This document shows positions 34,972 through 43,422 of a DNA stretch of 64,000 nucleotides, in pieces; the first letter of the stretch is position 1, and every line of letters begins with the position of its first letter. Where the stretch lies: NCBI GenBank assembly GCA_002422395.1, contig DIUY01000011.1, positions 248,001 to 312,000 on the forward strand. Reading direction: 5' to 3'. Source of the DNA: Methylococcaceae bacterium UBA6146 (GTDB taxonomy: Bacteria > Pseudomonadota > Gammaproteobacteria > Methylococcales > Methylomonadaceae). The notes under the pieces were generated by a model that was given only the letters and a program-made list of their open reading frames with translations, did no database searches and was not told the origin of the DNA. The translations under genes were made by a program, and so were the position numbers.

Positions 34972-36873
34972 TTATTCGCCGGACGCTTCCAGTTCATCCC
35001 AGCGTTGATAAGCCTGCGCCAAGTTGGCTTCGGTTTGCTCCAGTTCCGCCAAGGTTTTGCCGATGATGGATTGGTCTTGCTTGTAAAAACTGGATGCGCT
35101 GACTTGTTGGGTCAATTCGGCTTGCTTGGATTCCAGCCCGTCAATCAGGGCGGGCAAGTTGTCGAGTTCCTGTTGGTCCTTAAAGCTGAGCTTTTTCTTT
35201 TTTGGCGTCGGGGCTTCTGTGGCTGGCTTGTCCTGTTTTTGCGTCCCCGCTGTTTTCTTGGTGGCTTCGACGGGTTTTTGTTGCTTGCTGTAGTCGAGCC
35301 AATCGCTGTAACCACCGACAAATTCCAGCACTGTGCCGCTGCCATCGAGCACAAACACGGTGGTGACGACATTATCGAGAAAGGCACGGTCATGGCTGAC
35401 TAGCAACAAAGTGCCGTCGTAATTGACCAGTTTTTCTTCCAACAATTCCAGCGTTTCCAAGTCCAAGTCGTTGGTGGGTTCGTCCATTACGATGAGGTTG
35501 GCGGGTTTGGTGAACAGCCGTGCCAGTAACAGGCGATTTTTTTCCCCGCCCGACAAGCTTTTTACCGGCGAACGTGCCCGTGCGGGGGCAAACAAGAAGT
35601 CGCCCAAGTAAGACATCACATGGCGTTTGTTGCCGGCGATTTCGATAAAATCACTGCCGTTGCCGACTGTCTCGGCAACGGTTAGCTCAGGGTCGAGCTG
35701 GTCACGCAATTGGTCAAAATAGGCGATTTCCAGGCGGGTGCCTTGCTCAACCGTGCCGCTGGTCGGCTCCAGTTGTTTCAGCAACAATTTTAGCAAGGTC
35801 GATTTTCCGGCCCCGTTGGCGCCAATCAAACCGATTTTGTCGCCACGCTGGATCAGTGTGGAAAAGTTGTTGATGATGGTTTTGTCTTGATAGGCGAAGG
35901 AAATGCCGTTGACTTCGATGACTTTTTTGCCGGAAGCGTCGCCACGTCCTAGCGTCAGTCGGCTGGTGCCTTGTTGCTCGCGGCGTTGGGCGCGTTCGTT
36001 GCGCAACTTTTCTAAGGCCCGGACACGGCCTTCGTTGCGGGTGCGGCGGGCCTTGACGCCTTGGCGTATCCAGGCTTCTTCGTCGGCGAGTTTTTTGTCG
36101 AACTCGGCGTTTTGGTTGGCCTCATCTTCCAGTGCGGCGGCTTTGCGGCGCAGATAATCGTCGTAAGTCCCTTGCCAGGACACCAAGTTGCCGCGATCCA
36201 GGTCAACGATGCGGGTTGCCAGTTTTTGCAAAAAGGCCCGGTCATGGGTGACGAACAGCACCGCGCCCTGAAAATTAAGGATCTGCTCTTCCAGCCAAGC
36301 GATGGATTCAAAATCCAGATGGTTGGTTGGTTCGTCCAACAACAGCACTTCGGGTTCTATCACCAACGCCCGTGCCAACGCGACGCGCCGTTTCCAGCCA
36401 CCGGACAGCCCGTTTATTTTTAGCTCGCCGGGCAAAGCCAAACGGCTGAGCGTGGATTCGACGCGCTGCTGGAAATGCCAGCCGTTGTGTGTTTCCAGCT
36501 GGTGCTGCAAATCACCCAGCTCTTGCAGGGCTTTGTCGTCGTCATAAGCCATCGTCATGGATAGGGTGTGGTAACGGGTGATCCACTCGCCCAATTCGCC
36601 CAAACCACCCGCGACGGCATCGTAAATGGTGGCTTCGTCAGGCAATTCTGGCGCTTGTTCCAGCCACGCGAGTTTCAGTTCTGGCTGCCGCCAGATTTCG
36701 CCATGATCGGCGTAGATATTGCCGGCGATGATTTTCATCAACGTGGATTTGCCTTCGCCGTTACGGCCTAGCAGGCCGACCCGCTCACCAGCATCGAGCT
36801 GGAAATCGGCGTTTTTTAATAAGGCGTGGGTGCCGAAGGCGATGGAAATATTGGTTAGGCGTAGTAAGGGCAT
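34972..36873 (-). CDS. uup: ABC-F family ATPase Uup
   Basis: A 633-residue soluble protein with two ABC domains and no membrane segment. Walker A motifs are GRNGEGKST (first) and GANGAGKST (second). Signatures are LSGGWKRRV and LSGGEKNRL, and Walker B strands are LLLDEPTNHLDF and IVMDEPTNDLDL. The C-terminal coiled coil (about 550-630, after a Lys/Ala/Pro linker) distinguishes Uup from other ABC-F members. Family members act on ribosomes or branched DNA and limit transposon precise excision. Monocistronic, upstream of tRNA-Ser. Confidence 0.93.
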   Translation of the reverse strand: MPLLRLTNISIAFGTHALLKNADFQLDAGERVGLLGRNGEGKSTLMKIIAGNIYADHGEIWRQPELKLAWLEQAPELPDEATIYDAVAGGLGELGEWITRYHTLSMTMAYDDDKALQELGDLQHQLETHNGWHFQQRVESTLSRLALPGELKINGLSGGWKRRVALARALVIEPEVLLLDEPTNHLDFESIAWLEEQILNFQGAVLFVTHDRAFLQKLATRIVDLDRGNLVSWQGTYDDYLRRKAAALEDEANQNAEFDKKLADEEAWIRQGVKARRTRNEGRVRALEKLRNERAQRREQQGTSRLTLGRGDASGKKVIEVNGISFAYQDKTIINNFSTLIQRGDKIGLIGANGAGKSTLLKLLLKQLEPTSGTVEQGTRLEIAYFDQLRDQLDPELTVAETVGNGSDFIEIAGNKRHVMSYLGDFLFAPARARSPVKSLSGGEKNRLLLARLFTKPANLIVMDEPTNDLDLETLELLEEKLVNYDGTLLLVSHDRAFLDNVVTTVFVLDGSGTVLEFVGGYSDWLDYSKQQKPVEATKKTAGTQKQDKPATEAPTPKKKKLSFKDQQELDNLPALIDGLESKQAELTQQVSASSFYKQDQSIIGKTLAELEQTEANLAQAYQRWDELEASGE

Positions 36874-37051
36874 GAGGGGGTTACTGTTGAAGCAAATAAT
36901 CTACCATTATAGCCGGTTAAATTGGTCTGCGATTAGTCTAGTGATTAACTTTGAGGCAAAAACAACTTTTATTTATGGGGACGAGGAATGAATCACTACG
37001 TTTAGAAAAGGCCAATGCCGCTATCAATACGTTCATTTCATGAACAATAAG

Positions 37052-37519
37052 CTATTGTTCATGATATTGATTTCTATACCAGTGCTCAGTTTTAGCGATG
37101 ATTGATTGTATCTTTATCGATATTTCTTTGCATTTTTCTGTGTGTTGTTCGCCCGGCCTATGCTGGATTGATTCAAAATCACCACCAGTAATCGTGTCGT
37201 ATAAGTCGTAGAAATCATTTGTTAAGTCTATTTTATTTTCTGGCTTGTTAAGCCACGCAACCAATCTATCGCACTCGTTGATGTGATTGTGAATATCAAC
37301 GCAAAGACGCTTAGAATTAGCATCGTTTTTGGCAGGAAAATAGTAGTCATTAGCTGCGTTTCTAAGTAAATTGACCGATTCCAATAATTTGTCTACTTCA
37401 GCTCGTATTTCTTTGCGATTTTCTTTCAGATCATCTCGTTGCTTAGTTAATCTGTGACTGATAAAAACAGCGATTATGGTTATTACCCAACCAATCCCAG
37501 CAAATTCACAAGAAGGCAT
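37052..37519 (-). CDS. Membrane-anchored coiled-coil protein, third gene of the GHKL cassette
   Basis: 155 residues. One hydrophobic segment at about 7-23 (AGIGWVITIIAVFISH) is followed by a charged helix (QRDDLKENRKEIRAEVDKLL) and a helical body. The family is not recognised. It starts 5 nt after the stop of the DUF4325 gene on the same strand, so it is probably co-transcribed and could be the effector or sensor of that module. AT-rich relative to uup and prfC. Confidence 0.6.
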   Translation of the reverse strand: MPSCEFAGIGWVITIIAVFISHRLTKQRDDLKENRKEIRAEVDKLLESVNLLRNAANDYYFPAKNDANSKRLCVDIHNHINECDRLVAWLNKPENKIDLTNDFYDLYDTITGGDFESIQHRPGEQHTEKCKEISIKIQSIIAKTEHWYRNQYHEQ

Positions 37520-37524
37520 GATGC

Positions 37525-37860
37525 TTACCGACGTTTATTTTTTCTTTCTTGAGCATTTTCAAGATACTTCCATATCCTGTTTGGATACAAAGTACGGGAG
37601 CTGGTAATCTGTAATTTTGCTTTAATGTCTGATAATGTCATGTCTTTCTCCCTGATTAACCCACCGAATGCTTCTTCTAAAAAAGAAGAGCCGTAACCCA
37701 AGGTTCCATCCAAGTTTATAGTGACTAAGTCATTATTTAATAAGGCGGGGAGTAAGATATCATCTCTAAATCGCTCGCCTGAATAGCTGCCATCAGTTAC
37801 ATATCTACCTGCTGGGGTTTCAGTAAATTCTTTTGCAATTACAATTGTTTTAGTCTTCAT
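37525..37860 (-). CDS. STAS-like DUF4325 protein
   Basis: About 111 residues from ATG 37860. The frame extends 14 codons further into the ATPase gene, but TIVIAKEFTETPAGRY right after ATG 37860 is the typical beginning. TDGSYSGERFRDDILLPALL and INLDGTLGYGSSFLEEAFGG are the DUF4325 hallmarks, a fold related to anti-sigma antagonist STAS domains. It overlaps the upstream GHKL ATPase gene by 11 nt, implying coupled translation and a partner-switching pair. The target is unknown. Confidence 0.75.
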   Translation of the reverse strand: MKTKTIVIAKEFTETPAGRYVTDGSYSGERFRDDILLPALLNNDLVTINLDGTLGYGSSFLEEAFGGLIREKDMTLSDIKAKLQITSSRTLYPNRIWKYLENAQERKNKRR

Positions 37861-38737
37861 TGTTGCGTTCCACCGGAATTTGCCATTGAACGATTGTTCC
37901 ATTTATTCCATTTGGATAATCTTTTCGAGACACTTGTTTGTTAGATGAGCTGTAATTGAAAGCACCTTTTGCACTAAAAATTCTAAACCCGCCAATTTCA
38001 TTAGTTTTCACGAATTCCAACATATCCTTAAGGCCATGGCCTCTATGTGACAGTTGGGTGCTTGAACGGTTGCTGCCGGTCGCAACTTCAATTAGAACGG
38101 TATCACGGCGGTTTTTTATTCTATGCAAAGTTGATGCCATGCGTTCTTTCAACTCTGGTTTCCTTCTCAGGGACTTAGGTATGCCAATGCCTAAATCACA
38201 AATTGCAATTTCCAATAAGCTATTCTTATTTTGGGCAAACATCCACCACTTTTTAGGTTTTGTGCCTTCATAAGCGTGTTGAATAGTATTGGTCACCGCT
38301 TCGGACATGCTTTCAAACAAACCAGATTGAATATCTTCATTAAAATTGATACTTTGGATCAATTCCTTAAATTTACTAACATCATCAGTTGAAATCCCGT
38401 TAACGTAATGCCAGTAGCGAACATTATCAGCAGTAATGATTTTACGACATTCGGTTTTACCCAATAGTTTTAAAAAACCAATATGCTGGAACAATTGTTC
38501 TACAACATCGTCTCTTGGATAGCCGCAACTTATTGTTTTTGGGTAGGTTTCAAGCAATGATTCGATATTGGATACCGCATATAACATACCACAAGGGTGC
38601 AATCTCTTTGTTTTGTTAAATATCAAATGAACTTTAAACCCTTTTTTTAGATTTTCTTTAATCGTATTCAAAAATATAATTAACTGATTTCTATTATCTT
38701 TTTCAATTAGACTAAACGATTCAGGAGATCCAATCAT
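37850..38737 (-). CDS. GHKL ATPase with N-terminal STAS-like region
   Basis: 295 residues. Residues about 30-95 (VHLIFNKTKRLHPCGMLYAV, FQHIGFLKLLG) look STAS-like. The GHKL ATP-binding fold follows: N box E146/N150/H154 in SEAVTNTIQHAYEG, G1 CDLGIGIPKSL (180-190) and G2 HRGHGLKDM (231-239). There is no dimerisation-phosphoacceptor histidine region, so it resembles anti-sigma/serine kinase-type ATPases rather than a two-component sensor. Head gene of the cassette. Confidence 0.75.
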   Translation of the reverse strand: MIGSPESFSLIEKDNRNQLIIFLNTIKENLKKGFKVHLIFNKTKRLHPCGMLYAVSNIESLLETYPKTISCGYPRDDVVEQLFQHIGFLKLLGKTECRKIITADNVRYWHYVNGISTDDVSKFKELIQSINFNEDIQSGLFESMSEAVTNTIQHAYEGTKPKKWWMFAQNKNSLLEIAICDLGIGIPKSLRRKPELKERMASTLHRIKNRRDTVLIEVATGSNRSSTQLSHRGHGLKDMLEFVKTNEIGGFRIFSAKGAFNYSSSNKQVSRKDYPNGINGTIVQWQIPVERNNED

Positions 38738-38753
38738 GATTTTTCTGTGATGT

Positions 38754-39062
38754 TTAGAAGATTTTTTTGGCTGCTTCCTTGTCTTTTTTCAATACCTTTT
38801 TTCGCGTTGTTTTAGGTGGCGTATCTTTTGTTTTATAGATAGCTTCTTCATTTATCCAGGTGCGAAAAAAGGTGCGCCATCCGCGCACTACCGTTAAAAG
38901 GAACAACAATCGAAGCGCAGAGCAAGGTTTGTGTTGCAAATCCGTTACCGCATCGTCACCCACCGCGATTGCTTCATTAACTGACCATTTGATAACGTAA
39001 TGTCCAAGTTTGCGTTTACGCTCCAAGGTATTTTTCTCGTTCCCAAGCTCCAGCTTATCCAC
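38754..39062 (-). CDS. Hypothetical basic protein (doubtful)
   Basis: A 102-codon frame starting at GTG, of no known family, with a very basic end (TTRKKVLKKDKEAAKKIF). The first ~9 codons lie inside an extragenic repeat (CGTTCCCAAGCTCCAGCTT on the plus strand), so the start is suspect. It ends 16 nt before the GHKL gene. It may be real and part of the cassette, or a relic. Confidence 0.3.
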   Translation of the reverse strand: MDKLELGNEKNTLERKRKLGHYVIKWSVNEAIAVGDDAVTDLQHKPCSALRLLFLLTVVRGWRTFFRTWINEEAIYKTKDTPPKTTRKKVLKKDKEAAKKIF

Positions 39063-39151
39063 AGGGCATAAATGAGAATGCCGTTTAGGAGGTCTAGCTT
39101 CCTATGATTCTAGAAGCCAGAGCTTCTGAGACTAGCCAGAACTTGGGAATC
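39038..39151. repeat. CGTTCCCAAGCTCCAGC-type extragenic repeat
   Basis: The left arm CGTTCCCAAGCTCCAGCTT (39038-39056) and right arm AACTTGGGAAT (39140-39150) form an imperfect inverted pair. A smaller TCTAGAAGC / GCTTCTGAGA structure lies between them. It marks the boundary between the cassette and prfC. Confidence 0.4.
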
Positions 39152-39194
39152 AGCGAATAGCTGGTAGGTAGGCGCTCGTTGCTACAGGCAGTTT

Positions 39195-40775
39195 TTACAA
39201 CTCCCTAGTCGAACTAAACTTAATATCCGGCCAGCGCTCTTCAGTCAGTTGTAAATTAACGCGGCTGTTGGCGACGTAGACCAGATAGCCGCCGCCGTCT
39301 TCGGCGAGGTTGTCGAAGGCTTTTTTTCTGAATTCATCCAGTTTGGCGGGGTTGTCGGCGCTAACCCAGCGCACGGTGGAGATGGGTATGGCGTCGTAAA
39401 CGCATTCGACGTTGTACTCGGCTTTTAGCCGGTACGCGGTCACGTCAAACTGCAACACGCCAACTGCGCCTAAAATAAGGTCGTTGTTTTTTAGCGGCCT
39501 AAATAGCTGTGTTGCGCCTTCTTCGGTCAATTGCACCAAGCCTTTTTGTAGGGCTTTGGCGCGTAACGGGTCTTTTAGCACGACGCGGCGGAACAGTTCG
39601 GGTGCGAAATACGGGATACCGCCGTATTTGAGCGTCTCGCCTTGGGTGAAGGTGTCGCCGACCTGGATTGTGCCGTGGTTGTGCAGGCCAATGATGTCGC
39701 CGGGGTAGGCTTCTTCGACCGCTTTGCGGCTGTCGGCCTGGAAAGTGATGGCGTTGGCGACTTGCACGGATTTTCCGAGGCGGACATGATGGATCTTCAT
39801 GCCTTTGTCGAATTTGCCGGAACAGACCCGCAAAAAGGCGATACGGTCGCGGTGCGCCGGATCCATGTTGGCTTGGACTTTAAACACAAAGCCGGTGAAC
39901 TTGTCTTCTTCCGGCTCTACGATGCGCTGTTCGGCGGCACGTGGCCGAGGTGGCGGCGCGTATTCGGCGAAAGCGTCGAGCAGCTCCAAGATACCGAAAT
40001 TGTTGATGGCGGAACCGAAAAACACCGGCGTCAACTCGCCTGCCAGATAAGCGTCAATGTCCAATTCATGGCTGGCGCCCTTGACCAAGTCGATTTCATC
40101 CCGCAGTTCTTGGGCTTGGTCGTCCAGCAATTCATCCAGTTTGGGGTTGTCCAAACCTTTGATGATTTCCGCTTGGGCAATTTTGCCGCCGTGTTGGGCG
40201 CTGAACAAATGGATTTCATCCTTATACATATGGTAGACGCCCTTAAAGCGTTTGCCCATGCCGATAGGCCAAGTCATTGGCGCACATTTTATTTTCAGCA
40301 CAGTCTCGACTTCGTCCAGCAGTTCAATCGGCTCGCGGCCTTCGCGGTCAAGCTTGTTGATGAAGGTTAAAATCGGTGTGGTGCGCAGGCGGCAAACTTC
40401 CATCAGGTTGATGGTGCGTTCCTCGACGCCCTTGGCCACGTCAATGACCATCAGCGCGGAATCCACGGCGGTCAGGGTACGGTAGGTGTCTTCGGAAAAG
40501 TCTTCATGGCCTGGCGTGTCCAGCAGGTTGATGATGGCGTTGTTATGCTCAAACTGCATGACGGATGTGGTCACCGAAATGCCCCGCTCCTTTTCCATTT
40601 CCATCCAGTCTGAGGTGGCATGGCGGGCGGCTTTGCGCCCTTTGACCGAACCGGCAAGCTGGATCGCACCGCCGAACAGCAACAGTTTTTCGGTGAGGGT
40701 GGTTTTACCCGCGTCGGGGTGGGAAATGATGGCAAAAGTGCGCCGCCGTTTAAGTTCTGAGAGTTGTTCTGACAT
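39195..40775 (-). CDS. prfC: Peptide chain release factor 3
   Basis: A 526-residue translational GTPase that recycles RF1/RF2 after termination. The G domain has ISHPDAGKTTLTEK (G1), DTPGHEDFSEDT (G3) and FINKLDR (G4). The RF3-specific part includes FKGVYHMYKDEIHLF and QFDVTAYRLKAEYNVECVYD. I start at ATG 40775 (MSEQLSELKRRRTF), which gives the family length. The frame is open 53 codons further upstream, but that extension is not family-like. Confidence 0.96.
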   Translation of the reverse strand: MSEQLSELKRRRTFAIISHPDAGKTTLTEKLLLFGGAIQLAGSVKGRKAARHATSDWMEMEKERGISVTTSVMQFEHNNAIINLLDTPGHEDFSEDTYRTLTAVDSALMVIDVAKGVEERTINLMEVCRLRTTPILTFINKLDREGREPIELLDEVETVLKIKCAPMTWPIGMGKRFKGVYHMYKDEIHLFSAQHGGKIAQAEIIKGLDNPKLDELLDDQAQELRDEIDLVKGASHELDIDAYLAGELTPVFFGSAINNFGILELLDAFAEYAPPPRPRAAEQRIVEPEEDKFTGFVFKVQANMDPAHRDRIAFLRVCSGKFDKGMKIHHVRLGKSVQVANAITFQADSRKAVEEAYPGDIIGLHNHGTIQVGDTFTQGETLKYGGIPYFAPELFRRVVLKDPLRAKALQKGLVQLTEEGATQLFRPLKNNDLILGAVGVLQFDVTAYRLKAEYNVECVYDAIPISTVRWVSADNPAKLDEFRKKAFDNLAEDGGGYLVYVANSRVNLQLTEERWPDIKFSSTREL

Positions 40776-41038
40776 GTGTCCGTTGTGCTGGCATTGCTGG
40801 TAAAGCCGCGAATTATAACTGATTATAAGGGCGCATGTGTGGTCTATATGACGGCTCGGTTGTCTTTGCCCGCATAAACTGTCACGCGATTTTAACACTT
40901 GCAAACTACACTCAGGCTGATTCGCCAAAGGCATTATGCGTGTGTTTGGCGGACACTGGCCGACATCAGCAAGGCTTCTGGCCCTGTCAAAACTGCTGTC
41001 GCTAACCCTTAAAATTTGAGCATAAAAGGTACATATTC

Positions 41039-42787
41039 ATGAAGATACGACACATTGCAAACGCCGTCGCGTTGGCGGCTTTAGCATTCACTGGTGCGGC
41101 TTGTGCAGCTGAGAGCAGCACCGTTAAATTGAAAATTGTCGCCCTCAACGATTTCCATGGCCAATTGGAATCACCGGGCAGTCTGCGTGCTTTGCCAACA
41201 GACCCCTTTGCGACTATCCCAGTCGGTGGTGTTGATTGGGTGGCGGGCTACATCACTGACATCAAAAACAAAAACCCTAATACGGTGGTTGTTTCCGCGG
41301 GCGATTTGATTGGCGCCACACCGTTGGTTTCAGCGTTGTTCCATGATGAAGGCACTATCGAAGCGATGAACCGTGTCGGCCTTGAAATTAACGCGGTCGG
41401 CAACCACGAGTTCGACGAAGGCAAAGATGAGTTGTTGCGTATGCAAAACGGTGGTTGCCATCCGACGGATGTGAACAGCTGCCAAGGCGCGGCAGTTGGT
41501 ACGCCAGTACCTTTTGAAGGCGCGTCATTTAAGTTTTTGGCTGCTAATGTCATCGACAGAAAATCAAAAAACAGCATTTTTGCGCCTTACACAATTAAGG
41601 AATATGAAGGTGTTAAGGTTGCCTTTATTGGCTTAACGCTGAAAGAGACGCCAACTATTGTGACGCCTAGCGGGGTAGCTGGATTGGGGTTTAAAGACGA
41701 AGTCCGCACAATCAATCAATTGGTGCCGCAACTGCGTGACCAAGGCGTAAAAGCGATAGTCGTGCTGATCCATCAAGGCGGTGTCACGCCAACTTCGCAA
41801 GCGTTGTCAACTATTAACAACTGTGATGGTAACCTTGACGGTTCGCCAATAAAAACTATTGTCAATGGCTTATCAAGCGCCGTTGACTTGGTTGTCTCAG
41901 GCCACACCCATCAGGCGTATAACTGTTTGCTTGCGACCAAAAAACCTGGCCATTTGATTCCGGTCACCAGTGCCGGCAGCCAAGGCCGGTTATTGACTGA
42001 AATTGATATGGAAATCAGAAAAATTAACGGTAGCGTCAAATCAGTTACAGCAAACAATATTGCGGTGGACAGAAACAATGCGGCGATTACGCCTAATGCC
42101 GATCTTCAGCAGATTGTTAATAATTACAAAGCGTTGGTGCAACCGATTGCAAACCGCGTTATCGGCAGCATTACCGCTGATCTGACCCGCACCCCTAGCA
42201 GCGCCGGTGAAAACGCTATGGGGGATGTGATTGCCGATGCCCAATTGGCGGCAACTAAAGCACCTAAATTTGGCGGCGCACACGTGGCGTTCATGAATCC
42301 TGGCGGTGTACGCGCCGATATGACTTATCTTTCAAGCCTTGCGGGTGAAGGCGATGGTAATGTCACATTTGGCGAGGCTTTCACTGTGCAGCCTTTCGGC
42401 AACAGCTTAGTCACACTTAGCTTGACCGGTGCGCAAATTGAGCAATTGTTGGAACAACAATTTGTCGGCTGTCCAAATGGCCAAACATTTAACCGCATCT
42501 TGTTGCCTTCTGCGGGCTTTAATTATTCATGGAGCGCGACTGGCGCTGATTGTGACAAAGTTGATCCTGCCAGCATTTTCATTGATGGCGTGGCGGTAAA
42601 CGCGGGCGACACTTATCGCGTCACTATCAACAGCTTTTTGGCTGACGGCGGTGATAAGTTTGATGTCCTGAAACAAGGCACTAACCGGTTAGGCGGTGCG
42701 CAAGACAGCGATGCGCTGGAAGCTTACTTTATCGCCAATTCGCCTATTGCAGTGCCTACGTTAGATAGGATCCAATTGCTGCCATAA
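41039..42787 (+). CDS. Periplasmic 5'-nucleotidase / metallophosphatase
   Basis: 582 residues with a signal peptide (ANAVALAALAFTGAACAA). The calcineurin-like domain has IVALNDFHGQLES, VVSAGDLIGATP, AVGNHEFDEG, VVLIHQGG and VVSGHTHQAY, the complete dinuclear metal site. The C-terminal 5'-nucleotidase domain (about 360-575) includes AFMNPGGVRAD and FGEAFTVQPFGNSLV. It is UshA/NutA-like and probably releases phosphate from extracellular nucleotides. Single gene with repeat-rich DNA downstream. Confidence 0.9.
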   Translation: MKIRHIANAVALAALAFTGAACAAESSTVKLKIVALNDFHGQLESPGSLRALPTDPFATIPVGGVDWVAGYITDIKNKNPNTVVVSAGDLIGATPLVSALFHDEGTIEAMNRVGLEINAVGNHEFDEGKDELLRMQNGGCHPTDVNSCQGAAVGTPVPFEGASFKFLAANVIDRKSKNSIFAPYTIKEYEGVKVAFIGLTLKETPTIVTPSGVAGLGFKDEVRTINQLVPQLRDQGVKAIVVLIHQGGVTPTSQALSTINNCDGNLDGSPIKTIVNGLSSAVDLVVSGHTHQAYNCLLATKKPGHLIPVTSAGSQGRLLTEIDMEIRKINGSVKSVTANNIAVDRNNAAITPNADLQQIVNNYKALVQPIANRVIGSITADLTRTPSSAGENAMGDVIADAQLAATKAPKFGGAHVAFMNPGGVRADMTYLSSLAGEGDGNVTFGEAFTVQPFGNSLVTLSLTGAQIEQLLEQQFVGCPNGQTFNRILLPSAGFNYSWSATGADCDKVDPASIFIDGVAVNAGDTYRVTINSFLADGGDKFDVLKQGTNRLGGAQDSDALEAYFIANSPIAVPTLDRIQLLP

Positions 42788-43422
42788 CGGCAAGCAATCC
42801 CCTTAAATTTGTTGGCGCCGTAGGGGTGGCCATGGGGTCGCCCCTACCATGCCCTTAAAGGGGTAAGGATCTTCTGTTAATGATAAGGGGTTGTGAAAAA
42901 CTTCAAGATTCCTGGTGGACGGCAATCCCTATCGCCTTAAAACCCAAAAATTAAAGGGTCAAGCGGCGGTGTCAAAAAGCCCGCCGGATAGACAACCAAA
43001 ACCAACAGGCAAGCTCTGGCGCACAGAATTGCCGCCTCACTTTTAGCCCCTCCATACGGTCACGTTGGCGGGGGCTATCTAAAAGCCAGCGATGCCATCA
43101 CACATGGGACGTTAGCCGTTTTCCCTTCAGCCGGGCATTGGCTTTTGCTTGGCAATGTCAACATAAGTGATTATGAATAAGTTTTTCGGCATAAAACGAC
43201 TGCGCGTCCTTTGAGGACGGGCAGTCGTAGCCCTAAAATTTTTGCGTATGCACTTACAACTTAAAGCAGGGTGTTATAGTTGGCCTGCGCTGTCCGCACG
43301 TCATGTGGCAATGGCGGCTTTGTTTTTTTTATACCCACCTGCAATGGGGTTGACGAATTTATCTTACATGGCATTATCAAGGGGATTTTTACTACCGTTG
43401 CGTATAGCACACAGGATTATTC
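42788..43422. other. Intergenic region with hairpin repeats
   Basis: No gene is supported. It contains a GTAGGGG...CCCCTAC hairpin (about 42825-42850, related to 26414-26438), a 20-bp segment (43170-43189) inversely repeated at 26364-26383, and a CGACT...AGTCG hairpin (about 43198-43230, related to 20270-20301). The last ~190 nt is the acs leader; I see no clear promoter. Confidence 0.5.
43198..43230. repeat. CGACT hairpin repeat, second copy
   Basis: ACGACTGC and GCAGTCGT-type arms surround TCCTTTGAGGA. The arrangement and the trailing GTCGTAG match the hairpin after purD. Confidence 0.45.

Noticed and set aside
40776..40934. 53-codon N-terminal extension of prfC
   Set aside because: The sequence is not family-like and RF3 begins at the internal Met (MSEQLSELKRRRTF), which gives the normal length.
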